NCBI GenBank assembly: GCA_040904945.1
Contig: JBBDSM010000186.1
Span: 1-15,246 of the forward strand
Direction: 5' to 3'
Length of the DNA stretch: 15,246 bases
Origin: JAWLHJ01 sp040904945
GTDB lineage: Bacteria; Gemmatimonadota; Gemmatimonadetes; Longimicrobiales; Gaopeijiaceae
The position numbers were made by a program, and so were the translations under genes. This document shows, in pieces, positions 1 through 8,412 of this stretch (its first letter is position 1; each line of letters begins with the position of its first letter). The notes beneath the pieces were generated by a model that had not been told where the DNA came from, searched no databases, and saw nothing but the letters and a program-made list of their open reading frames with translations.

Positions 1-123
1 GGGGCTGTCCCCGCACGCGGACGGGATCAGCGCCAGCGCACCGAGGAGGAGGAGGACCGTGTGGGCCTGGGGTAGCCGGCGATTGCGCGGGGCATTCGCG
101 CTGGACGAGCGATGGGACGTCAT
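1..123 (-). CDS. N-terminal fragment of a probable lipoprotein
   Basis: An ATG at 123-121 on the minus strand opens a frame that stays open for 41 codons to the window edge. The translation begins with a basic, polar stretch (residues 1-22, including RNRR at 13-16). A hydrophobic core VLLLLGALALIPSAC follows, then GDSP. This is the shape of a lipoprotein signal peptide, with Cys37 as the probable lipidated residue. The lipobox is imperfect, with Pro at -3 and Ile at -4, so an ordinary signal peptide is the alternative. No clear Shine-Dalgarno sequence precedes the ATG, and the only other nearby in-frame start is a TTG at 183. The gene is divergent from the peptidase at 357. The mature protein lies outside the window, so no function can be given. 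Confidence 0.5.
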   Translation of the reverse strand, partial: MTSHRSSSANAPRNRRLPQAHTVLLLLGALALIPSACGDSP

Positions 124-287
124 GGGGTCGGGGTCTCGTGGTCTCGGGAGGGAGTCACAGTCGATCGGCCCATATCGGTGCAAGTCGCGTACCGGCGGCC
201 GCCCTGAGATCCCTCGTCATAAGTCGAACTGGCGGAACTCCGGCTCGGTCTCCCACGCGAGCCTTCCGGCGCGGAGGTTTCAGTCGC

Positions 288-317
288 TTGCCACGTCGCG
301 GGACACGGGCGTACGAT
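288..317 (+). promoter_or_regulatory. possible sigma70-type promoter for the peptidase operon
   Basis: TTGCCA at 288-293 (one mismatch to TTGACA) is followed after 18 bases by TACGAT at 312-317 (two mismatches to TATAAT). Transcription would start near 324, giving a leader of about 33 bases before the ATG at 357. The rest of the divergent gap (124-356) shows no other strong element. Consensus matching in GC-rich DNA is weak evidence, and the consensus of this phylum may differ. Confidence 0.3.
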
Positions 318-356
318 GACGCTCAGTTCAGCTGTCCGCCCATGGAGGCAAACCCC

Positions 357-2981
357 ATGCAGTCTCGCATTCCCGCCCGGTCGTGCTTCGGTCGATTCCC
401 GGTCCTCGCCTTCGCCTTGTTGGTGGGGCTCACCGCTCCTCTCGCCGCACAGGAACGGCCCGCCGGATGGGATCCGGAAGCGATCCTTCAGCAGGAGGAC
501 TTCGCGGAGCCGCCGAGCACGATCGCCGAGGCCGTACTGGCGCCTCGTTGGCTCAATGTGACGCTCTCCGACATCAACGCGGGCGGTGACTGGTTCCTCC
601 ATTCCGTGGGCGACGGACCGGTCACCATGGACCGCTTCGCGCTCCCGTTCCACGACCTGGGCGGCCAGTTCATCGACCACCGGGCGAACCGCGACCGGGC
701 GCTCACCATCCGGAGCGACGTGGGTATTCAGGTCGTCTCCGCGACGGACGGGACGGTCCGGGACATCCAGGTGCCCTCGGGCGCGAGGGTGACGAACGCG
801 AGCTGGTCGCCCGACGGCACACGGGTGGCGTTCTTCGCCCACACCCCGGAGGCCACGCACCTGTACGTGGCGGGGTTGGATGGCGAGGCGCGCCGAGTCA
901 CACCGCGCCCCGTTCTCGCCACGGGCTACACGTCGTTCGACTGGTCGACCGACGGAAGCACGCTCGCGACGGTGCTCGTCCCCCGGAACCGCGCGCCGAT
1001 GCCGACCGAGCCGGCCCAGCCCAGGGGTCCGCAGATCAAGGTCACCGAGGACGGCGAGAACATGCTTCGCGTGTTCAAGAGCCTGATCGCGACGCCGCAC
1101 GAGAAGGATCTGGTGGAGTGGCACAACACGGGACAGGTCGCGCTCATCGACGCGGCGAACGGCGACGCGACCGAGGTCGGAGACCCGGTCATGGTTCGGA
1201 GCCTCGACGCGAGCGCCGACGGACGACACGTGCTCGTCGAGCGCATGGTGCGGCCGTTCAGCTACGTCGTGCCGGTCCGCATGTTCGGCTCGATCCAGGA
1301 GATCTGGGATCGTGACGGCGACGTGCTGGCGGAGGTCCGCACCGACCCCCTCGACACCGGTCTGGAGGGCGGTCCCCGCGCGGGCGGTCCCGGCTTCGCC
1401 GCCTACGGTGAGGGCGACGGACCGAGAGACATCGCCTGGCGTACGGACGGCTCCGGGCTCGTGTATCTCGAGCGGGCGCCGCGCGTCGACGCCGAGGAGG
1501 ACGAGGACGAGACGTCGAACGGTGACCGGCCCGACCGGTTGATCCTCTGGCGGGCGCCCTTCGGCGAAGCTGACCGGGAGGTTCTGTTCGAGAACGAGCT
1601 CGAGATGGAGTGGGCCCGCTTCGGTGACGGCGAGGACGTCGTTTTCATCGCGGAGGAGGACGACGGGGAGGCGCATCACTTCGCCGTGTTCCTCGGCGAC
1701 ACGGACACCAAGCACACGCTGGCCCGCTTCGACGCCGAGGACGTGTACGAGGACCCCGGCGTGCCGGTGGCCGCGGACGGCACCTTCGCAAGCCGCGGGG
1801 GACGGGGATGGAGCGTCGACGGCGATGTGGCGCTCTCGACCGACGCCGCGCACGTCTTCTACCAGGGCGTCGACTATCACGAGAGTCCGCTGGATGTCGG
1901 CCCGCGCAGCTACGTGGACCGCATCCAGATCCGCACCGGCGAGCGCACCCGGATCTACGCGGCCGACGAGGAAGACATCTTCGAGGAGCCGCGGGCGTAC
2001 CGCGATCTCGAGGGCGTCGAGTGGGTCGTCACCCGGGAATCCTCCACCGAGGTACCGCAAAGCTACCTCCGTAGCGGCGACGCACTCACGCAGCTCACCG
2101 AGAACATCGACTACACGCCGGATCTGACGCTCGCCCCGCGCGAGACCTTCACGGTGACCCGCCCCGACGGATTCCAGTTCCGGGTCAACGTGACGTTGCC
2201 CACGAGCTACCAGGAGGGTGACCGGCTCCCGGCCATGTTCTGGTTCTATCCGCGGGAGTACACCGAGCAGGAGGAGTACGACGAGACGCTCCTCACGCAC
2301 AACAAGAACGCCTTCCCGAACTTCGGGACGCGCTCCATCGAGTACCTGATCCGCATGGGATACGCGGTCGTCGAGCCCGATGCGCCCATCGTGGGCAGCG
2401 AAGGCCGCATGAACGACAACTACCAGCACGATCTCCGAAACAACCTGGCCGCCGTGATCGACGAGCTCGATCTCCGGGGGATCATCGACCGGCGTCGACT
2501 GGGGCTCGGGGGTCACTCGTACGGGGCGTTCGGGACCGTGAACGCGATGGTGCACACGCCATTCTTCAAGGCCGGCATTGCGGGCGACGGGAACTACAAC
2601 CGCACGCTCACCCCGCTCCACTTCCAGAGTGAGCGCCGGACGCTGTGGGAGGCGCGGGAAACCTACCTCCAGATGTCACCGTTCATGTGGGCCGACCGGC
2701 TGACCGGATCGCTGCTGCTCTACCACGGGCTGCACGACCAGAACGTCGGCACGGATCCCATTCACTCCCCCAAGCTGTTCCATGCGCTGAACGGGCTGGG
2801 CAAGGACGTGGCGATGTACCTCTACGAGAACGAGGATCACGGCCCCGCCGCGCGTGAGACGTTGCTGGACCTCTGGGCTCGCTGGACCGCGTGGCTGGAC
2901 TCGCGCCTGCTCGAGCAGACGCGGCCGAACTTGACCTCCGATCAGGACGAGGCGGGCCCCGCGCAGGAGTGGCGGGAATGA
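357..2981 (+). CDS. secreted S9D glutamyl endopeptidase-like serine peptidase
   Basis: This is an 874-aa prolyl-oligopeptidase-clan (S9) serine peptidase, probably acting on peptides outside the cytoplasm. The start at ATG 357 is chosen because GGAGG (344-348) lies 8 bases upstream. An in-frame ATG at 342 is possible, and the frame stays open to 138. Residues 1-32 form a signal peptide (core VLAFALLVGLTAPLAAQ). Residues of about 50-600 form a beta-propeller. The C-terminal alpha/beta-hydrolase domain carries the triad Ser721 in GGHSYGAFG, Asp794 in HGLHDQN and His828 in ENEDHG. The motifs YNRTLTP, RTLWEA and MSPFMWA between Ser and Asp, and ENMLRVFKSL in the propeller, match my recollection of the S9D glutamyl endopeptidase family, which includes the plant chloroplast enzyme, rather than dipeptidyl peptidase IV. 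Glu specificity is inferred only. An acidic insert (AEEDEDE) lies near residue 380. The gene is first in a four-gene run, and its TGA overlaps the next ATG. Confidence 0.9.
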   Translation: MQSRIPARSCFGRFPVLAFALLVGLTAPLAAQERPAGWDPEAILQQEDFAEPPSTIAEAVLAPRWLNVTLSDINAGGDWFLHSVGDGPVTMDRFALPFHDLGGQFIDHRANRDRALTIRSDVGIQVVSATDGTVRDIQVPSGARVTNASWSPDGTRVAFFAHTPEATHLYVAGLDGEARRVTPRPVLATGYTSFDWSTDGSTLATVLVPRNRAPMPTEPAQPRGPQIKVTEDGENMLRVFKSLIATPHEKDLVEWHNTGQVALIDAANGDATEVGDPVMVRSLDASADGRHVLVERMVRPFSYVVPVRMFGSIQEIWDRDGDVLAEVRTDPLDTGLEGGPRAGGPGFAAYGEGDGPRDIAWRTDGSGLVYLERAPRVDAEEDEDETSNGDRPDRLILWRAPFGEADREVLFENELEMEWARFGDGEDVVFIAEEDDGEAHHFAVFLGDTDTKHTLARFDAEDVYEDPGVPVAADGTFASRGGRGWSVDGDVALSTDAAHVFYQGVDYHESPLDVGPRSYVDRIQIRTGERTRIYAADEEDIFEEPRAYRDLEGVEWVVTRESSTEVPQSYLRSGDALTQLTENIDYTPDLTLAPRETFTVTRPDGFQFRVNVTLPTSYQEGDRLPAMFWFYPREYTEQEEYDETLLTHNKNAFPNFGTRSIEYLIRMGYAVVEPDAPIVGSEGRMNDNYQHDLRNNLAAVIDELDLRGIIDRRRLGLGGHSYGAFGTVNAMVHTPFFKAGIAGDGNYNRTLTPLHFQSERRTLWEARETYLQMSPFMWADRLTGSLLLYHGLHDQNVGTDPIHSPKLFHALNGLGKDVAMYLYENEDHGPAARETLLDLWARWTAWLDSRLLEQTRPNLTSDQDEAGPAQEWRE

Positions 2982-4168
2982 CGACCCGGCGGGAGTTCCT
3001 GCGCCGGTCGACAGTGGCCGGCGGCGCCGTCGCACTGGGACTCGGAGACGCGACCGGAGCGCTCGGCGCTTCCGGGACACCGGTCTCCGGCCCGCACGCG
3101 CGACCCGCGCCGTCGCCGACAGCCCCCGCTCCCCGCCGCATCCGCCTGCTCATCCTCGGCGGAACGGGCTTCATCGGCCCGTGGCAGGTACGCTACGCGT
3201 TGGAGCGCGGCCACGAGGTCACGATCTTCAACCGTGGGCGGAGCGCGCCCGGCATGTTCGACGGGGTCGAGGAGCTCACCGGCGACCGTGCCGCGCCCGA
3301 CTTGAGCGCGCTGGAGGGCCGCACCTGGGACGCGGTCATCGACAACTCGGCGTCGCGCTCCGACGCGCCCATGTGGGTGCGCGACTCGGCCAATCTGCTC
3401 GCGGACGCGGCGGACCAGTACCTCTTCATCTCCACGCGCTCGGTCTTTCGGGACCTGAGCATGGTGCCTGCCACCGTGGACGCGCCGCTGTACACGCCCG
3501 AGACGACGCCGAGCTGGTCGGAGGGCGAGCCGTACCCGTACGGCCTCGCGAAGGCGCTCGCCGAGGGCGAAGCGCGGGCCGCGTTCGGCGACCGGACCAC
3601 CATCGTCCGCCCGGGCCTCATCGTCGGGCCGGGTGACGAGACCGACCGATTCACGTACTGGCCGGTCCGCGTCGAGCGCGGGGGCGAGATCCTGGCGCCC
3701 GGTACGCCCGAGGGTGCGCGGATTCAGGTCATCGACGTGCGCGACCTGTGCGAGTGGGTCGTCCGTCTCTGCGAAGACCGAACCTACGGCACCTTCATGG
3801 GGATCGGACCGGAGAATGGGCGTTCCGTCGGCGAGATGCTCTACGGAATCGCCGGGGTGACCACGACGCCTCTCGAATGGACCTGGGCGGACATGGACTT
3901 CCTCCTCGAGCACGAAGTGCGGCCCTATCGCGAGCTCCCGGTGTGGCGGCCTCCGACACCCGGCTACGAAGGGTTCGCACGTTTCGACCTGAGCCGTGAG
4001 GTAGCGGCGGGCCTGACCTTCCGCTCCCTGGCCGATACCGCGACCGCGACGCTCGAGTACCACCACTCCAGAGACGCGGAACGGCGGGCCAACCTCGAGG
4101 CCGGACTCAGCGCCGAGCGGGAGGCGGAGGTGTTGAGGGCCTGGCACGCGCTTGCCAGGAGACGATGA
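2978..4168 (+). CDS. Tat-exported NAD-dependent epimerase/dehydratase-like protein
   Basis: This is a 396-aa extended short-chain dehydrogenase/reductase fold protein with a twin-arginine signal. TRREFLRR (residues 3-10) fits the Tat motif and is followed by an Ala/Gly-rich hydrophobic segment and a Pro-rich linker to residue 52. The Rossmann nucleotide-binding motif GGTGFIG is at 61-67 (GxxGxxG). The catalytic pair YxxxK is Tyr188 and Lys192 in YGLAK, and Ser152 in ISTRS is the probable third catalytic residue. This suits an NAD(P)-dependent epimerase, dehydratase or reductase acting on a sugar-like substrate, which I cannot name. Tat export would fit folding with the cofactor before translocation. 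The start overlaps the peptidase stop as ATGA (2978-2981), and AGGAG lies 8 bases upstream. Upstream in-frame codons lie inside the peptidase gene and would remove the N-terminal Tat signal. The 3' end overlaps the sigma factor gene by 4 bp, so translation of the three genes is probably coupled. Confidence 0.85.
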   Translation: MTTRREFLRRSTVAGGAVALGLGDATGALGASGTPVSGPHARPAPSPTAPAPRRIRLLILGGTGFIGPWQVRYALERGHEVTIFNRGRSAPGMFDGVEELTGDRAAPDLSALEGRTWDAVIDNSASRSDAPMWVRDSANLLADAADQYLFISTRSVFRDLSMVPATVDAPLYTPETTPSWSEGEPYPYGLAKALAEGEARAAFGDRTTIVRPGLIVGPGDETDRFTYWPVRVERGGEILAPGTPEGARIQVIDVRDLCEWVVRLCEDRTYGTFMGIGPENGRSVGEMLYGIAGVTTTPLEWTWADMDFLLEHEVRPYRELPVWRPPTPGYEGFARFDLSREVAAGLTFRSLADTATATLEYHHSRDAERRANLEAGLSAEREAEVLRAWHALARRR

Positions 4169-4737
4169 AGCCCGAAGTCACGGCGCTGCTCCTCGATTGG
4201 GATAACGGTCGGGAGGGTGCCTTCGATGACCTCGTCCCTCTCGTCTACGACGAGCTCCGTCGTCTGGCCAGCCTGGCGCTCAGACGTGAGGGGGAGGGCC
4301 ACACCCTCCGAACGACTGCGCTCGTGCACGAGGCCTATCTGAAGCTCGTCGGCGCCGACGTCGGGTGGGAGGATTCGGGACACTTCATGCGGGTGGCCGC
4401 CCGCGCCATGCGGCGGGTGTTGGTGGACCACGCGCGGAAGCGCCTTCGACAGAAGCGCGGTGGCGGCTTGCGTCCGATCGGGTTGGACACGCTGAAGGAG
4501 GTACTGCCCGGAGAGGGCCGGCCGGAACTCGTCATCGAACTCGATGAGGCGATGGAGCGCTTGATGACGCTGGAAGAGAGGAAAGGGCGCGTGGTCGAGC
4601 TGCATTACTTCGGGGGCCTCTCCTACGATGAGATCGCCCGGACCCTCGAGATCTCCTCCGCGACCGTGCATCGGGACCTGAGGATGGCCAGGGCGTGGCT
4701 CTACAGGGAATTGGGCAATGAAGAAGGATCAGAGTGA
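4165..4737 (+). CDS. ECF-type RNA polymerase sigma factor (TIGR02999-like)
   Basis: This is a 190-aa sigma-70-family factor that would direct RNA polymerase to its own promoters. Sigma region 2 spans roughly residues 15-95, with AFDDLVPLVYDELRRLA, TTALVHEAYLKL and the DHARKRLRQKRGG stretch typical of the TIGR02999 group. Sigma region 4 spans about 128-185, with the helix-turn-helix LSYDEIARTLEISSATVHRD at 152-171. Members of this group are typically encoded beside Ser/Thr kinases in Acidobacteriota, Planctomycetota and Gemmatimonadota. No anti-sigma factor gene is visible. Instead the next gene encodes a kinase, and the reading frames overlap by 20 bp. The ATG at 4165 overlaps the epimerase TGA (ATGA), with AGGAG three bases upstream of it. 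Regulation by kinase phosphorylation is inferred from context and is not shown by the sequence. Confidence 0.92.
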   Translation: MKPEVTALLLDWDNGREGAFDDLVPLVYDELRRLASLALRREGEGHTLRTTALVHEAYLKLVGADVGWEDSGHFMRVAARAMRRVLVDHARKRLRQKRGGGLRPIGLDTLKEVLPGEGRPELVIELDEAMERLMTLEERKGRVVELHYFGGLSYDEIARTLEISSATVHRDLRMARAWLYRELGNEEGSE

Positions 4738-7348
4738 CCGTTTTCAGCGTCTCGCTGCGGCGTTCGACGCTGTCGTCGGCCTTTCGCCCGAGGAGCGAGA
4801 CGATGCCATCGGGCGTCGCTGCGAGGGCGACACGGAGCTCGAGCGAGAGCTTCGCTCGTTGTTGGCGGCCGATGAGCATGGCGGTGCCGGCGACGACCTG
4901 ATTGCGGGCGCGGTGCAGAACGAGGCGCGCTCCCTCGATACGCCCGATGTGCTCGGGACGACCCTCGGCTCCTGGCGGCTTCTCAGCACCATCGGCGAGG
5001 GGGGGATGGGGACGGTCTACCTCGCCGAACGTGCGGACGGCGCATACGATGCGCAGGCCGCGATCAAGCTGGTACGTGGCGGGCTGCCGAGCCCGGCGAT
5101 GTCCGAGCGGTTCCGGTCCGAACGACAGATCCTCGCGGGCCTCTCCCATCCGGGAATTGCCCGGCTCCTGGATGGCGGCAGCACGGCGGACGGGACGCCG
5201 TACCTCGTCCTGGAGTACGTGGACGGCATCCCCTTGACCGATTGGTGTGATGCTCACGACCTGGGCGTCGAAGAGCGCCTCCGACTCTTTCTCGCGATGT
5301 GTGACGCCGTGGCGTACGCGCATGCCAACCTCGTGGCGCACCGCGATCTGAAGCCGGGGAACGTCCTCGTCGGCGAGGACGGCTCTCCGAAGCTCCTCGA
5401 CTTCGGCATCGCCACGCTCATGGATACCGTCGTAGAGGGCTCCGAGCGCGTCACCCGCACGCGCGGCGTGCTGACGCCTGCCTATGCGAGCCCGGAGCAG
5501 ATCCTGGGGCGGAGGGCCGGCGTGGCGGCAGACGTCTACTCCCTGGGCGTCATGTTGTACGAGTTGTTGACCGGGCGTCTCCCGATCGACACCCGGAACC
5601 TGACGCCGGCCCAGCTGGCGTCCAAGGTCACGGAGGAGGTCCCGCCCGTGGCGAGTGCCGTCGCCCCGGATGTCGAGCGTAGGAAGCGCTTGACCGGAGA
5701 CCTGGACGCGATCGTATCCCGGGCGCTCCGGAAGGAGCCGGACGCCCGCTACGGCTCGGTCGCGACACTGGCCGAGGACGTCCGGCTGCATCTGCAGGGG
5801 ATGCCTATCACGGTCCGCCGGGACGACTGGATATACCGGACGCGTAAGCTGGTCAATCGGAATCGGGGGATGGTGAGCAGCACGCTCCTGGTGCTGGTCC
5901 TGGGCGTCGCGTTCACCGTGAATGCCGTCCTGCAGGCGAGGGCCGTCGCCGCGGAGCGCGACCGGGCCGAGGCGGAGGCCGCTACTGCCGAGCGCGTCAG
6001 CACGTTTCTGGAGGAGCTGTTCTCGGAGGCCGACCCCAACCAGGCTTCGAGTGCCGATGTGACGGTGCGCGAGATCCTCGACCGGGGCTCGAGCCGAGTG
6101 ACCACGGCGCTCGAGGCGGAGCCGATGGTGCAATCTCAGATCGCCCTGGTCATGGGGCGGGTGTACCGCGCGCTCGGTGAGTACGGACCGGCGGAGGCAC
6201 TCATCGACTCCGCGCTCGCGGTTCGGACCCGCCTCGACGGCACCGCCCCGGCGAATCTGGCCGATGCCCTGGTCGAACGGGGCGGGTTGGCCTACGAGCT
6301 GGGTGACTACGAGGGGGCCGTCGAGATGGCCGGGACGGCGCTGGACGCTTATCGCGCGGAGCTCGGCGGGAGAGACGACCCCCGCGTCGCCAGCGCCCTC
6401 GAGTGGATGTCGGTGTCGCTCGCCGAGCTCGGGCGGCTGGAGGAGGCCGAGGACCCGATGCGCCAGGCGGTCGAGATGTATCGGAGACTCGACCCCGAGC
6501 CCAACGAAGACCTGGCAAGCGCGCTCGCCAGCTTCACGGACCTTCTCAGAACCAGAGGCAGCTACGCCGAGGCGTTCGAGGTCGGCGCGGAGGCACTCGC
6601 CATGACCCGCGAGGTGTTCGGTCCGGAGCATCTAGAGGTCGCGTCCGCACTGAACCAGCATGCCAGCACACTCTCCCGCTGGGGGCGGCCCGAGCAGGCG
6701 ATCCCCTATGTGGAGGAGGGACTCGAGATAAGACGGGCTGTCTTCGATGGCCCGCACGTGGAGGTTGCTGCGAGCCTCGGCAATCTGGCCAACATCCTCG
6801 TGGGACTGGAGCGTCTGGACGATGCGCTCGAACCACGCCGTGCTTCGACGGATATGCTGCGCAACATCTTCCCCGACGGTCATCCCTATGTGGCCGCGGG
6901 CACGCACAGTCTCGGCTCACTCCTGTCGCAGATGGGAAGGGTCGAAGAGGCGGAGCAGATGCTGAGGGAGGCGCTGGGGCACCACCGAGTGGCGTTCCCG
7001 GCCGAGCATCCCAACCTCGGGTATCCACTCACGGAGTTGGGGCGGCTATACCAAGGCGTGGGGCTCCTGGAGGAAGCGCGCACGGTACTCGAAGAGGCGT
7101 ACGCGGCACGGTCCGGCGGGCTACCGGTCGGTCATTGGCACATTGCCGCTTCGGGGCTGGAGCTGGGCCTAACCCTCGACGCGCTGGGGCGAACGGAGGA
7201 GGCGGAGGCATTGCTCACCGAAGCCTACGAGATCCTGCTCGAGACCTTCGACCCCACCGACGAGCGGGTTGTCCGGGCCAGGAATGCGCTCGCAGCGCAC
7301 TTCACCGCGCGTGGAATGCCCGAGCGGGCCGCGGGTCTCGAGGGGTAG
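4718..7348 (+). CDS. transmembrane Ser/Thr protein kinase with TPR repeats
   Basis: This is an 876-aa Hanks-type kinase. The N-terminal segment (1-80), with SPEERDDAIGRRC and ELERELRSLLAAD, is the short helical region common in kinases of this type. The kinase domain (about 87-365) has the glycine-rich loop GEGGMGTVY from Gly93, AIKL with Lys117, HRDLKPGN with catalytic Asp210, DFG with Asp228 and an SPEQ (APE-like) motif, so it should be active. One transmembrane helix covers about 385-405 (MVSSTLLVLVLGVAFTVNAVL region). A charged helix follows (RAVAAERDRAEAEAATAERV). From about 460 to the end there are tetratricopeptide repeats at about 42-residue spacing (for example GRPEQAIPYVEEGLEIRRAVF), a protein-binding solenoid probably outside the membrane. 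AGGGA lies 8 bases upstream of the ATG, which is inside the sigma factor gene. The overlap implies co-translation, so the sigma factor or its partners are likely substrates. The stop is 8 bases from the convergent KorB stop. Confidence 0.93.
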   Translation: MKKDQSDRFQRLAAAFDAVVGLSPEERDDAIGRRCEGDTELERELRSLLAADEHGGAGDDLIAGAVQNEARSLDTPDVLGTTLGSWRLLSTIGEGGMGTVYLAERADGAYDAQAAIKLVRGGLPSPAMSERFRSERQILAGLSHPGIARLLDGGSTADGTPYLVLEYVDGIPLTDWCDAHDLGVEERLRLFLAMCDAVAYAHANLVAHRDLKPGNVLVGEDGSPKLLDFGIATLMDTVVEGSERVTRTRGVLTPAYASPEQILGRRAGVAADVYSLGVMLYELLTGRLPIDTRNLTPAQLASKVTEEVPPVASAVAPDVERRKRLTGDLDAIVSRALRKEPDARYGSVATLAEDVRLHLQGMPITVRRDDWIYRTRKLVNRNRGMVSSTLLVLVLGVAFTVNAVLQARAVAAERDRAEAEAATAERVSTFLEELFSEADPNQASSADVTVREILDRGSSRVTTALEAEPMVQSQIALVMGRVYRALGEYGPAEALIDSALAVRTRLDGTAPANLADALVERGGLAYELGDYEGAVEMAGTALDAYRAELGGRDDPRVASALEWMSVSLAELGRLEEAEDPMRQAVEMYRRLDPEPNEDLASALASFTDLLRTRGSYAEAFEVGAEALAMTREVFGPEHLEVASALNQHASTLSRWGRPEQAIPYVEEGLEIRRAVFDGPHVEVAASLGNLANILVGLERLDDALEPRRASTDMLRNIFPDGHPYVAAGTHSLGSLLSQMGRVEEAEQMLREALGHHRVAFPAEHPNLGYPLTELGRLYQGVGLLEEARTVLEEAYAARSGGLPVGHWHIAASGLELGLTLDALGRTEEAEALLTEAYEILLETFDPTDERVVRARNALAAHFTARGMPERAAGLEG

Positions 7349-7356
7349 AGATTGTC

Positions 7357-8412
7357 TCACCGGAATCCCGCCAACACCTCCTCCAGCCGCTCGCTACCGG
7401 GGCACAACTCCGCAAAGGGCACGTCCACCAGATTGCGGTCCACGGTGCCGAGCGTATCGACGTGGTGCGGCGCGTCGGCGTCCACATACAGGAGGCCCGT
7501 GGGGATCTCACCCTCGGCCTGCCGGGCGCGCACGTAGGCGTAGACCTTGTCCCGGTCCTCGGGATCGTAGTGGTCGGGCACCTTCCGGAAGCGGACGGAA
7601 CTCCCGTCGGGGAGCTTCACCTCGCGCGCCGATCCCGGCTCGTACGCGGTGGTGATCTCGGCCATGGGCAGCACGAGATCGGCCTCGACGGCCGCCGCCA
7701 GATGGTCGCGCGTGTACTTGTAGCTCTTGGTCGATCCTTCGTGGTCGTTGAACGCGACGCAGGGCGACACGACGTCGACGAAGGCGAAGCCCTGGTGGCG
7801 GATCCCCGCCTCGAGAATGGGCACGAGTTGGGCCTTGTCACCCGAGAAGCTCCGCGCAACGAACGTGGCCCCCAGCCCGAGCGCCAGCAGCACGGGGTCG
7901 ATGGGCGGCTGATGGTTCACCTGCCCGCGCTTCGCCTTGGTCCCGATGTCCGCCGATGCCGAGAACTGTCCCTTGGTCAGCCCGTAGACCCCGTTGTTCT
8001 CGAGGATGTAGAGCATGTCCACGTTCCTTCGGATGACGTGGCAGAGCTGCCCGAGCCCGATGGCGAGGGAGTCCCCGTCGCCCGACACGCCGATGTAGGT
8101 GAGGTCGGGATGCGCGGCCTGGGCTCCGGTGGCGATGGACGGCATGCGACCGTGCACCGAGTTGAAGCCGTGGGCCTGCCCTATGAAGTAGGTGGGCGTC
8201 TTCGACGAGCAGCCGATGCCGCTCAACTTCGCGACCCGGTGCGGCTCGAGATCCATGCCCCACGCGGCCTGGATGATGGCGGCCGTGATGGAGTCGTGCC
8301 CGCATCCGGCGCAGAGCGTGGACATCGAGCCCTCGTAGTCGCGGCGCGTGAGCCCGATGGCGTTGGTCGCCAGGCTGGGGTGCCGCACCCTGGGTTTGGT
8401 GATGTGCGTCAT
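7357..8412 (-). CDS. korB: 2-oxoacid:ferredoxin oxidoreductase, beta subunit
   Basis: This is a 351-aa thiamine-diphosphate-binding subunit of a two-subunit (KorAB-type) oxidoreductase. Such enzymes convert 2-oxoglutarate or a related 2-oxoacid plus CoA to acyl-CoA and CO2, with electrons going to ferredoxin. They can also run in reverse. The ThDP/Mg2+ motif is GDGD at 111-114, paired with Asn139-Asn140 in LENNGVYGLTKGQ. Four cysteines at the usual [4Fe-4S] positions are present: Cys34 and Cys37 in CAGCGH, Cys68 in GIGCSS and Cys218 in SPCVAFN. Length and composition match KorB, which lacks the ferredoxin domains of long pyruvate oxidoreductases. The ATG at 8412 overlaps the alpha subunit stop as ATGA, with GGAGGA 7 bases upstream. 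The substrate (2-oxoglutarate, pyruvate or branched-chain) cannot be fixed from sequence alone, so the symbol is a family assignment. It is the last gene of its operon. Confidence 0.92.
   Translation of the reverse strand: MTHITKPRVRHPSLATNAIGLTRRDYEGSMSTLCAGCGHDSITAAIIQAAWGMDLEPHRVAKLSGIGCSSKTPTYFIGQAHGFNSVHGRMPSIATGAQAAHPDLTYIGVSGDGDSLAIGLGQLCHVIRRNVDMLYILENNGVYGLTKGQFSASADIGTKAKRGQVNHQPPIDPVLLALGLGATFVARSFSGDKAQLVPILEAGIRHQGFAFVDVVSPCVAFNDHEGSTKSYKYTRDHLAAAVEADLVLPMAEITTAYEPGSAREVKLPDGSSVRFRKVPDHYDPEDRDKVYAYVRARQAEGEIPTGLLYVDADAPHHVDTLGTVDRNLVDVPFAELCPGSERLEEVLAGFR

Noticed and set aside
59..319. 86-codon plus-strand frame upstream of the peptidase
   Set aside because: It has no ribosome site or motif and overlaps the minus-strand lipoprotein start and the likely peptidase promoter.
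120..2621. 833-codon open frame on the minus strand antisense to the peptidase
   Set aside because: It is rich in Arg, Val, Gly and His with no domain, and it lies opposite a gene with a full catalytic triad. Such shadows are expected in GC-rich DNA.
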